From NCBI RefSeq assembly GCF_018343535.1, contig NZ_JAGYPF010000001.1, forward strand, positions 62,001 through 126,000: a stretch of DNA of 64,000 nt, written 5' to 3'. Below the pieces are notes generated by a model, which had not been told where the DNA came from, did not search any database, and saw only the letters and a program-made list of their open reading frames with translations. This DNA is from Neobacillus rhizophilus (GTDB taxonomy: Bacteria; Bacillota; Bacilli; Bacillales; Cytobacillaceae). Of this stretch, positions 24,642 through 31,978 are shown piece by piece (within the stretch, counting starts at the first letter, position 1; every line of letters begins with the position of its first letter). The position numbers were made by a program, and so were the translations under genes.

Positions 24642-26006
24642 ATGACCGAAACACTTATTTCAAATGCAGCTGTAAATTCTACAACTCTAGAACAAATTAA
24701 AAACACTATTAAAGAAAAAAGTGTTGAACTACTTCACTTACAATTCGTAGACATCGAAGGAATCCTAAAGCACGTTACTGTAACAACGGAGCAATTTGAA
24801 GATGTAGTAGAAGGAAAAATGATGTTTGATGGGTCGTCAATTAAAGGTTTTTCCCCAATAAATAAATCCGATCTTTATTTGCAGCCAGACTTAAATACGT
24901 TTGCAGTCCTTCCTTGGACAGTGGAAGCAGGATATTCCGAAGCGCGTTTCCTATGCTCTGTTAAGAACCCTGATGGAACGTTGTTTGAAGGGGACACAAG
25001 AAACGTTTTGAAGAAAACTGTGGAGCGTGCTGCTGATCAAGGCTATACCATTTCGGTCGGTCCTGAATTAGAATTCTTCCTATTTAAAACAGATGAAAAT
25101 GGGTACCCAACACAGGAGCTTGGCGATAAAGCAGGTTATTTCGAGCCATCCCCATATGATTTAGGTGAACGTGTCCGCTTGGAAATCTACCGTGCGTTGA
25201 AGGCAATGGGCTTTACGATTGAAGCCTCTCACCATGAGGTTGCAGAAGGACAGCATGAAATTAACTTTAAATATGCAGATGTCCTTACTGCAGCGGACTT
25301 GGCTACTACTTATAAGTGGGTTGTTAAGACAGTTGCGAAGAAATTTGGTTTGCACGCAACCTTTATGCCGAAGCCGGTTTTCGGGATCAATGGTTCCGGG
25401 ATGCACGTCAATATGTCATTCTTTGAGGGAAGCGAAAATGCATTCTTCAATCCTTCTAATGAATTACAATTATCGAAAAAAGCCTATCAATTTATTGCAG
25501 GTGTATTAGAAAATGTAAAGAGCTTTACTGCCATTACGAACCCGCTCGTAAACTCTTACAAGCGTTTGGTTCCTGGCTATGAGGCACCGTGCTATATTGC
25601 ATGGTCCACATCAAATCGTTCAGCCCTTATTCGTATTCCTGCCAAAAGAGGTCTTGCGACTCGTGTAGAATTACGCTGTCCAGATCCTTCTTCAAACCCA
25701 TACTTAACGTTTGCGGTTATTGCGGCGGCAGGCCTAGATGGAATTGAAAAAGAATTAGAAGCGCCAGCGCAAATTAAAGAGGATATTTTCCACATGAATG
25801 AAGAAGAAAGAGCATTCCGCGGCATCGACAATCTTCCTGGAAGCTTAGCGGAAGCTTTAAAAGAATTAGAGGCAGGAGAAATTGCTTCTCAAACATTGGG
25901 AGAGCATGTTTACACTGAATATGTTTCCCTGAAAAAAGCAGAATGGGACAGCTACCGTACAGCTGTACACTCTTGGGAAATCGCAAACTATCATTCTAAG
26001 TTCTAA
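24642..26006 (+). CDS. glnA: Glutamine synthetase type I, GSI-alpha paralogue
   Basis: A 454-residue glutamate-ammonia ligase. The active-site stretches are MFDGSSIKGF, GPELEFFLF, ASHHEVAEGQHEI, NGSGMHVN and SYKRLVPGYEAP. It lacks a GSI-beta adenylylation tail. B. subtilis GlnA has Arg62 in GFVRIEESD, the residue mediating glutamine/AMP feedback inhibition; here the loop reads GFSPINKSD with Pro at that place. There is no glnR gene beside it, unlike the canonical glnRA operon. It is therefore probably a second, feedback-altered glutamine synthetase, still under GlnR/TnrA and probably CcpA control (sites at 24603 and 24519). Confidence 0.9.
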   Translation: MTETLISNAAVNSTTLEQIKNTIKEKSVELLHLQFVDIEGILKHVTVTTEQFEDVVEGKMMFDGSSIKGFSPINKSDLYLQPDLNTFAVLPWTVEAGYSEARFLCSVKNPDGTLFEGDTRNVLKKTVERAADQGYTISVGPELEFFLFKTDENGYPTQELGDKAGYFEPSPYDLGERVRLEIYRALKAMGFTIEASHHEVAEGQHEINFKYADVLTAADLATTYKWVVKTVAKKFGLHATFMPKPVFGINGSGMHVNMSFFEGSENAFFNPSNELQLSKKAYQFIAGVLENVKSFTAITNPLVNSYKRLVPGYEAPCYIAWSTSNRSALIRIPAKRGLATRVELRCPDPSSNPYLTFAVIAAAGLDGIEKELEAPAQIKEDIFHMNEEERAFRGIDNLPGSLAEALKELEAGEIASQTLGEHVYTEYVSLKKAEWDSYRTAVHSWEIANYHSKF

Positions 26007-26066
26007 AAAATATAGTTATTAATGATATGGACTTTATAAAAGCTTCAAAAAACCTTTTTTAAATCT

Positions 26067-26106
26067 AAAAACAGCCAGGGCAAGTTGGCCACCCTGGCTG
26101 TTTTTA
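26067..26106. terminator. Bidirectional terminator between glnA and the UGSC gene
   Basis: AAACAGCCAGGG (26069-26080) pairs with CCCTGGCTGTTT (26092-26103). T runs follow on both strands. Confidence 0.85.
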
Positions 26107-26130
26107 ATTAATAGAATTTAAAAAGGTATC

Positions 26131-26661
26131 TCATGATTTTCTCAATAAAATATCTTCAACGTCACCGACAATCTGATCTACCCACTGATGAAGAACCTCT
26201 TTTTCCGTCGCCGCAATTGGATGGGATATAGTGACAAACGGGTAATCAGGAATCCCATGGGCAACGGCCATGGCTCTGCTTGACGAAATAAAAGGTTCAG
26301 TACTAAGAACAACTGTCGGGATGCCTTGTTTTTCCATAATAATCCCATCGAGCAAACTGCCCGAGCTGCAGGACCCTCAATCTCCAACCCCGGAGATGAT
26401 AAAGTCACATTTCTCGGCAAGCATGCTAGACTCTGCATGGGAGAGACCATGTGAAAAAGATAATTTTTTATGGTGGATGACATCCTTCAGATTATATTTT
26501 TGCTGAAGACGTTCGGCCAGAAAACGAATGACGGTATCTGAATTCTTCTTTCCGTTATCGACTAAACCAATGACACTGCCTTCTAAAGGTTTCTCTCTTT
26601 TCGCCATTCTCAATTCTTTTAAACTAGGACCAGAGGTAGGATTAAACACAATTAAACTCAA
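26131..26661 (-). CDS. UGSC-family (seleno)protein with in-frame TGA
   Basis: A single frame of 177 codons is interrupted once, by TGA at 26379-26377. Translation before it ends SGVGD, and after it continues GSCSSGSLLDGIIMEKQGIP in the same frame to a TAG-type end at 26131. This makes the motif (U)GSC, the signature for which the UGSC (seleno)protein family is named. Cysteine homologues have CGSC. The protein would be 176 residues with Sec at 95, starting at TTG 26661 behind AAAGGA. A weak hairpin (CTGC / GCAG, loop AGCTCGG, outer GAG / CTC) lies just after the TGA. If the genome lacks SelA, SelB, SelC and SelD it would instead be a nonsense-mutated gene. Function unknown; the upstream gene at 26731 is the usual kind of partner. 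Confidence 0.7.
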
Positions 26662-26730
26662 ATCGCAGCCATCCTTTCTTTTAAAAAGTAATTATGAAAA
26701 CCAATCACCGATCGGTTAAGAGCACTCGTG

Positions 26731-27768
26731 TCAGGTGAATCCTGTTGCGGCTTTAATTGATTTTGTGACGGCTTTCGACTGTTTGTAGCTAAACCATCCC
26801 GGCATGCAAGCGGAAAATCTTCCCGCTTCGCCGCCGGCAACCATTAAAATAATCTGTTCAGAGGAAGGTATGGCGTGTTTAAATTTATGATCATCTCCAT
26901 CATCAATCGGTGCGTCGATGATTCCGCCATGTTTCATATCACGAATGGACCTTTTGGCATTCTCGTAGAGAAACTGCTGAACACTTTCCTTAGACCAGCC
27001 TTCTTTTTGTAGATGATAATAATGTTCAGGGCAAAGAACAACCGCCATTTCCGTTTCACTCGCCATGTTCATGGTGCCTAAAGAACTCATCCGGTCCGAC
27101 ATCGTTCTAAGAATTCCCACGCTGTTAAGCGAACCATGGTTTTGAATTTGATTAGGACCTTCGCAGGCAAAAACGGTAACCGTACTATCATTCTCATTAA
27201 AGCCTCTTTGAACATGAAGAGGTGTCCAATCGGTCTTCATTTCAGCAAAACAAAAGCTGTATTTTGCCGGAGTCCCCAGGGTAGAGCGGTCGAATTCCGG
27301 TGAACCGCCGGCGTTAATCATCAACAAGCGAATCGCTCGTCCAATCGTGGCGTTTGCACGATTACCAGGTCCAAAGGCATTGGCACCTGAATTTAACCTA
27401 ATTTGCTCGACAATCGGCCCATTCACAGCAATCATGATGGCAGCACCATGAGTACTGGCACTCGGTCCATGCAGTCCAAATTCAGGTTCTGACATTGCTT
27501 GTACCGCTGCCATGACGACAGGGAAATATCCTGGCAAACAACCTGCCATAACTGCATTTATGGCGACTATTTCAGCTGTAAAAACTCTTCCTCTTTCAGG
27601 AATGGCACCAATGATGGTGTCCGGTTCCATATTGACACTTTTCAACATTTCATAGATTCGATCTTCCGTTGGCGGAACAATTGGCAGACCATCCGTCCAG
27701 CCTTTTTGAAAAAAATGCTCAATTGCCGATAGACCATCCTTCACTTCCATTTTTTCAGCCCGAAGCAT
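26731..27768 (-). CDS. Conserved protein paired with the UGSC (seleno)protein
   Basis: A 345-residue soluble protein. ATG 27768 is chosen for AAAGGGGTGG nine bases upstream; a TTG at 27777 abuts that site. Notable stretches are FFQKGWTDGLPIVPPTEDRI near residue 21, LHGPSASTHGAAIMIAVNGP near 105, NATIGRAIRLLMINAGGSP near 140 and VAGGEAGRFSACMPGW near the C-terminus. The WTDGLPIVPPT opening is shared by uncharacterised proteins found beside UGSC-family genes. No nucleotide-binding or membrane motif is seen. It ends 70 bases upstream of the UGSC gene on the same strand, so the two are probably one operon acting in an unknown redox reaction. Confidence 0.65.
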   Translation of the reverse strand: MLRAEKMEVKDGLSAIEHFFQKGWTDGLPIVPPTEDRIYEMLKSVNMEPDTIIGAIPERGRVFTAEIVAINAVMAGCLPGYFPVVMAAVQAMSEPEFGLHGPSASTHGAAIMIAVNGPIVEQIRLNSGANAFGPGNRANATIGRAIRLLMINAGGSPEFDRSTLGTPAKYSFCFAEMKTDWTPLHVQRGFNENDSTVTVFACEGPNQIQNHGSLNSVGILRTMSDRMSSLGTMNMASETEMAVVLCPEHYYHLQKEGWSKESVQQFLYENAKRSIRDMKHGGIIDAPIDDGDDHKFKHAIPSSEQIILMVAGGEAGRFSACMPGWFSYKQSKAVTKSIKAATGFT

Positions 27769-28012
27769 GTCCAACAACCACCCCTTTCAGTCTTTTATAA
27801 TGTATTCTGAAAAACTATCAGATATCCTGCTTTTTATAGGAAAGAAAGGTACAGGAAGAGGAACTTTGTGGACTTTAAATATTTTTAATTCATATATCGC
27901 AAAGCAGTTCATAAATTTAGAGAGAAGGGAAGGACTGTTGATTTTAAAGTGGACAAACCTTCGAACTGTAGATAATAAATAGAAAATCCCAGCTTAAGGA
28001 AAAGGAGTAAAC

Positions 28013-28750
28013 ATGCTGATGGAATTCCTTCAAGAAATAATCCACAATTATAGTACATTTTTATCATTAAAGGCTTTTGAATCGGTAGTATTTGACCACA
28101 CAAGCTGGGGCATTATTGGTTCGCTGATTATTCTCGAAGGATTATTATCAGCGGACAACGCTTTGGTATTAGCGGTTATGGTGAAGCATCTGCCACCGGA
28201 ACAGAGAAAGAAGGCATTATTCTATGGTATATTCGGCGCCTATTTTTTTCGATTATTGGTCATTGGCATAGGTGTTTCCTTAATTCATATTGCTTGGATC
28301 AAGATTGTCTGTGGTCACTATTTGCTGTTTATAGTCCTGCAGAACTTATTTTTGAAAAAAGAAGAAGAGGATGAGGTTCGGCCGAAAAGAATGGGTTTCT
28401 GGAGGACCGTGTTAACGGTGGAGTTAATGGACATTGCCTTTAGCTTTGATAGCATAGTTGCCGCGTTCGGTGTTTCAAATGAAGAATGGGTCTTGTTCAT
28501 GGGCGGAATATTAGGAATTTTAATGATGCGGGGTGTCGCCCAGTTATTCTTGAAGTTAATTAATAAAGTACCAGAATTTGAAACAACCTCCTTTATATTA
28601 ATCGCTATAATCGGGGTAAAAATGATTATTTCTTCATTTGGAATTCATATTGATGAAATCATATTCTTCAGCGTTTTAATCACCACCTTCTTCGGAACCT
28701 TTATCGTCCATTTGGTCAGGAAAAATTCTGGAAACGAACCTACTATCTAA
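28013..28750 (+). CDS. TerC family integral membrane protein
   Basis: A 245-residue protein with about seven helices. The two family motifs carry conserved acidic residues: EGLLSADNALVLAVMV (about residues 37-52) and ELMDIAFSFDSIVAAFGVS (about 135-153). TerC relatives in Bacillus (YceF, YkoY) export manganese to metallate secreted enzymes. ATG 28013 follows AAAGGAG. The yybP-ykoY manganese riboswitch often found ahead of such genes was looked for in 27778-28012 and not seen. Confidence 0.85.
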   Translation: MLMEFLQEIIHNYSTFLSLKAFESVVFDHTSWGIIGSLIILEGLLSADNALVLAVMVKHLPPEQRKKALFYGIFGAYFFRLLVIGIGVSLIHIAWIKIVCGHYLLFIVLQNLFLKKEEEDEVRPKRMGFWRTVLTVELMDIAFSFDSIVAAFGVSNEEWVLFMGGILGILMMRGVAQLFLKLINKVPEFETTSFILIAIIGVKMIISSFGIHIDEIIFFSVLITTFFGTFIVHLVRKNSGNEPTI

Positions 28751-28819
28751 GCTGGCGATATGGTAGAGTATTGAATGAAATAGGCTTTGGAAGAAGTAAA
28801 AATTGGTAGTATTATAAAG

Positions 28820-28849
28820 AAAGCCCCTCTTGGTTGAGAGGGGCTTTTA
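28820..28849. terminator. Terminator between convergent TerC and hydrolase genes
   Basis: AAAGCCCCTCT pairs with AGAGGGGCTTT over a 6-base loop, with T's on the right and A/T-rich sequence on the left. Confidence 0.85.
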
Positions 28850-28877
28850 ATATGGAATTAGTAATAATGGGGGGAGG

Positions 28878-29657
28878 CTAACTTGCCGTATTGTGTTTAT
28901 TTAAGAAGTTACGAAGTTCTTTGTTAAAGGCATCTTTTGCCTCAAGCTTGGCAACATGACCAGTATTTCTGAATATCACAAACTCGGAGTGGGCAATTTG
29001 CTTATGCATTAAAAACTGTATCCAAACTGGAGTGACAGAATCATATTGTCCACCGATTATAAGGGTAGGAACAGTTATGTTTGAAAGTAATCTTAAATAA
29101 TTCACTTTCAAACACGCTTCCGCCGATTGGATATAGTATTCTTTATTTGGTTGATAAAATTGGTAAAACTTTTCGAAGTTTTCCTTTGACCAAGAATATA
29201 AACAAATCTTGGCGGCGGTTTCTTTTATACCTTCCAACGATTTATTCTTTACCATAGCACGACGGTATTTTAAAAATAATTCCCCAAACTGTTTTGGGGC
29301 ATAATGGAATGTGCTTACTAGCAGCAAGGAACGGCACATTTCTGGTGCCTGACGATATATTTCCTGTGCCACCATTCCGCCCATTGATAAACCGCAAATG
29401 TGTGCGCTTTCAATTCCAAGGCTTTTTAATAATGTGATCACATCGTAGGCAAAGTTATAAATAGATATTTCACCGGGAAACTGATACTCACCATGTCCAC
29501 GTAAATCCGGAATAATTAAGTCAAACTGATCGGCTAATTCGAATTGATTTGACCAACCTTCCTTCACTTCACCAAGTCCGTGAATCAAAACTAATGGCTC
29601 ACCGGCACCAAGACGTAAATAAGGAATTTCGGAGCAACTTTTTTGTACCTCACTCAA
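28878..29657 (-). CDS. Alpha/beta-fold hydrolase
   Basis: A 259-residue cytosolic hydrolase with a complete triad: oxyanion-hole HGLGEVKEGW near residue 25, nucleophile Ser in GLSMGGMVAQ near 92, Asp in GGQYDSVTP near 202 and His in NTGHVAKLE near 232. The layout resembles 3-oxoadipate enol-lactonase and related esterases. TTG 29657 follows AGGAGG. It stands alone and diverges from the globin gene. Confidence 0.82.
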   Translation of the reverse strand: MSEVQKSCSEIPYLRLGAGEPLVLIHGLGEVKEGWSNQFELADQFDLIIPDLRGHGEYQFPGEISIYNFAYDVITLLKSLGIESAHICGLSMGGMVAQEIYRQAPEMCRSLLLVSTFHYAPKQFGELFLKYRRAMVKNKSLEGIKETAAKICLYSWSKENFEKFYQFYQPNKEYYIQSAEACLKVNYLRLLSNITVPTLIIGGQYDSVTPVWIQFLMHKQIAHSEFVIFRNTGHVAKLEAKDAFNKELRNFLNKHNTAS

Positions 29658-29874
29658 AGTTCATTCCTCCTAAGGGTTTGGATAAAACCTTTATTTCCTA
29701 TATTTTTATGGTGAAAAAATCGATATTGATTAGACTTAATTTAGTATATCATCAAGTTTTATTTTTTAACACATATAAATGTAAATTACATATAGGTATT
29801 ATTTTTTATAAGGGAGACGGCACAGAAGTCAATTCAAGCAGATCAAAGGGTCATAGTTGTGCGAATTATTATAT

Positions 29875-29890
29875 TGTGATTTATGTCACA
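29875..29890 (+). promoter_or_regulatory. Fnr box at -41.5
   Basis: TGTGATTTATGTCACA is a perfect TGTGA-N6-TCACA palindrome, the B. subtilis Fnr/CRP-type site. Its centre (29882.5) is 41.5 bases from the start expected for the TATAAT at 29912-29917. This is the exact class II activator spacing, and there is no good -35 box. It lies 70 bases upstream of the truncated globin gene. Confidence 0.85.
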
Positions 29891-29911
29891 GTTTCTCCTT
29901 TTGGTTTACAC

Positions 29912-29917
29912 TATAAT
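29912..29917 (+). promoter_or_regulatory. -10 element of the globin promoter
   Basis: TATAAT. The region where a -35 box would be is occupied by the right arm of the Fnr box, which suggests an activator-dependent promoter. Confidence 0.7.
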
Positions 29918-29959
29918 GGTAGTAGTAATTACTGCTATTATCTGAAATGAGGTATTGTC

Positions 29960-30313
29960 ATGTCTCAAATAATGAATCAGGAAAAAGTCAACGAGTTGGT
30001 GGACCGTTTTTATGATAGGCTGATGAAGGATGATTACTACATCACCATGTTTAAAGCGAGAAACGTGGATATTGAACTTCTAAAGAATCGCCAAAGAATT
30101 TTTATCAATCGGCTGGTATCTGAAGAAACAAGTAACGAGCATGAGAATCAGGTTAAGGATCGGCATCCCTTCCAGATTGCTCCGGACCGGGCAGAAATGT
30201 GGTTTAATAATTTGAAAGAAACAATGGATGAAATGGAATTGAATTCCGCTGTTAAGGGACGATTAATAGAAAAAATCGAATTGTTATTGATCAGATTGTT
30301 AAATAAAAATTAA
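29960..30313 (+). CDS. Truncated hemoglobin-like protein (group II type)
   Basis: A 117-residue protein. VDRFYDRLMKDDYYITMF (about residues 14-31) matches the B-helix region of truncated globins, with Tyr near B10. DRHPFQIAPDRAEMWFNNL (about 67-85) matches the F/G-helix signature RHxPFxIxxxxRDAW of group II (trHbO) globins, placing the proximal haem ligand at His69. It is slightly shorter than usual, and the E-helix part is divergent. Likely roles are oxygen or nitric oxide binding at low oxygen, which agrees with the Fnr box upstream. Confidence 0.7.
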   Translation: MSQIMNQEKVNELVDRFYDRLMKDDYYITMFKARNVDIELLKNRQRIFINRLVSEETSNEHENQVKDRHPFQIAPDRAEMWFNNLKETMDEMELNSAVKGRLIEKIELLLIRLLNKN

Positions 30314-30353
30314 GCGCAAGGAACAGGTTTTGTGAGTTCCTTGCGCTTTTTTT
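30312..30353 (+). terminator. Terminator after the globin gene
   Basis: AAGCGCAAGGAAC pairs perfectly with GTTCCTTGCGCTT, followed by T7. The left arm overlaps the stop codon. Confidence 0.9.
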
Positions 30354-30358
30354 AAACA

Positions 30359-30373
30359 AATATTCAGAAAATA
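30359..30373 (+). promoter_or_regulatory. CodY box upstream of the amidase gene
   Basis: AATATTCAGAAAATA matches AATTTTCWGAAAATT at 13 of 15 positions. It lies 66 bases upstream of the amidase start. Confidence 0.55.
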
Positions 30374-30438
30374 ATTAAAATTGACGATAAATTCAAGTAT
30401 AATAGAAAAGAAGACTTAATAAAAAAGGAGTGAATTAC

Positions 30439-31860
30439 GTGTCCATTTCAGATTTCACTGCAACAGAGTTAGGAAAGTTAATCAAACAAAAAGAACTGTC
30501 CCCAGTCGAGGTAGTCACGGCATTTCTGAACCGTATCGAAACTCATAACTCCAAATGGAATGCCTATGTGACCATCAATGAGCAAGCCCTCGAAGAAGCA
30601 AAAAGTGCTGAAGAGTCAGTGTTGAAGGGGGAAACACTTGGAAAACTACACGGAATCCCGATTGCCATCAAGGATTTAACCCCAACCAAAGGGATTTTAA
30701 CTACATATGGATCTCCACTTTTTAAAGATTATGTTCCCGATTATGACCCTATTTTTTTACAAAGAATTAAGGCGGAGGGCGGGATCGTCCTTGGAAAAAC
30801 AAACACACCAGAATTCGGCCATAAAGGGGTTACAGATAACCCGCTATTTGGTGTGACGAAAAATCCTTGGGATGATAGGTTAACTCCAGGAGGATCAAGC
30901 GGAGGTTCTGCTGCAGCTGTAGCCGCTAAACTGGCACCGTTCGCCGAGGGAAGCGATGGAGGCGGATCGATCCGTATTCCGGCAGCATTGACAGGAATAT
31001 TTGGTTTAAAACCAACCTTTGGCCTGGTTCCTCATGAGGATCGTCTCAATTTATTTGGGTCCGAACATCCGTATTTACATAATGGACCAATGGCAAGGAC
31101 TGCGGAAGATGCTGCTTTACTGCTTTCAGTTATGGCCGGCTATGATGTGAATAATCCAAATTCAATTCCGGATTTAGGAGAGGATTTCACGGACCTTGAC
31201 CGGGATTTAAAGGGCCTAAAGATTGCCTATACCCGTAACTTCGGTCTGTATGAAATTTCGCATGATGTTGCCGAAGTTATCGACAAAGCGGTTAGGCATT
31301 ATGCTGATCTAGGCTGTGAAGTGGAAGAGATTGACCTTGATCTAGGTTTAAGCTTAAAGGAACTAGCTCGTGCCTTCTCCGGAATGTGGTGCGTGAAATT
31401 TGCTGCCACCTACGGCGAATTCTTCGATAAAGACCCGGAAAGCTTCTCCGATGGAATGGCCAAAATGATTGCAATTGGAAGAAAGCTTAGTGCGATTGAT
31501 TATAAATCTATTGAACTTAAACGAACGATTGTATGGAAAAAAATCCAAGATGTATTAAACAATTATGATTTGTTACTTTCACCTGTTCTGGCAACAACAG
31601 CATTTGAACACCACTTACCGGGTCCATCCTTGATTAACGGAAATAGTGTAAACCCTTCCACAGATTGGATGCTTACGCAAATCTACAATATGACTGGACA
31701 CCCTGCGGCCTCATTGCCTGTTGGGCTGACTAGCAGCGGGTTGCCTGTCGGTTTGCAGGTGGCAGGAAACAGATTTGCGGATAAGCTCGTCCTGCAGGCT
31801 TGCCATGCCTATGAAAAAGCATTTGTAACGTATGTGGAACCTGTCCCGCAAGTAAAGTAG
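30439..31860 (+). CDS. Amidase (amidase signature family)
   Basis: A 473-residue serine amidase. The Ser-cisSer-Lys triad is visible: Lys in HGIPIAIKDL (about residue 77), cis-Ser in GGSSGGSAAAVAAK (about 152) and nucleophile Ser in GSDGGGSIRIPAAL (about 176). It hydrolyses a carboxamide. It is not the GatA subunit, since no gatC or gatB is nearby. GTG 30439 is preferred because GGAG lies 8 bases upstream; GTG 30430 overlaps that site. The gene's last codons coincide with the first unit of a 21-bp repeat array. A CodY box upstream fits a nitrogen-scavenging role. Confidence 0.88.
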   Translation: MSISDFTATELGKLIKQKELSPVEVVTAFLNRIETHNSKWNAYVTINEQALEEAKSAEESVLKGETLGKLHGIPIAIKDLTPTKGILTTYGSPLFKDYVPDYDPIFLQRIKAEGGIVLGKTNTPEFGHKGVTDNPLFGVTKNPWDDRLTPGGSSGGSAAAVAAKLAPFAEGSDGGGSIRIPAALTGIFGLKPTFGLVPHEDRLNLFGSEHPYLHNGPMARTAEDAALLLSVMAGYDVNNPNSIPDLGEDFTDLDRDLKGLKIAYTRNFGLYEISHDVAEVIDKAVRHYADLGCEVEEIDLDLGLSLKELARAFSGMWCVKFAATYGEFFDKDPESFSDGMAKMIAIGRKLSAIDYKSIELKRTIVWKKIQDVLNNYDLLLSPVLATTAFEHHLPGPSLINGNSVNPSTDWMLTQIYNMTGHPAASLPVGLTSSGLPVGLQVAGNRFADKLVLQACHAYEKAFVTYVEPVPQVK

Positions 31861-31944
31861 CATATGCACAAGTAAAAAGTGCTTATACGCAAGTAAGAGG
31901 GGATTATCCGCAAGTGGATACCCCTTATCCGCAAGTAAACCTAA
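31841..31944. repeat. 21-bp tandem array overlapping the amidase stop (array 3)
   Basis: CAAGT recurs at 31849, 31869, 31890, 31911 and 31932, giving steps of 20, 21, 21 and 21. The consensus unit is TTATCCGCAAGTAAA with a variable 6-8 base tail. The first unit supplies the last codons of the amidase (CCG CAA GTA AAG TAG). Confidence 0.85.
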
Positions 31945-31978
31945 ACCAATGCGACAGATTTAAAAAGGAGGGATTTTG

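Noticed and set aside
26131..26661. Two separate small genes (26131-26355 and 26377-26661)
   Set aside because: They are in the same frame, separated only by a TGA and seven codons encoding the family's GSC motif, so one selenoprotein-type or interrupted gene is the better reading.
27767..27982. A 71-codon frame between the UGSC partner gene and terC
   Set aside because: It overlaps the start region of the divergent gene, lacks a ribosome binding site and has no domain character.
27778..28012. yybP-ykoY manganese riboswitch ahead of the TerC gene
   Set aside because: Expected from family knowledge, but the conserved paired elements and terminator hairpin are not present in this stretch.
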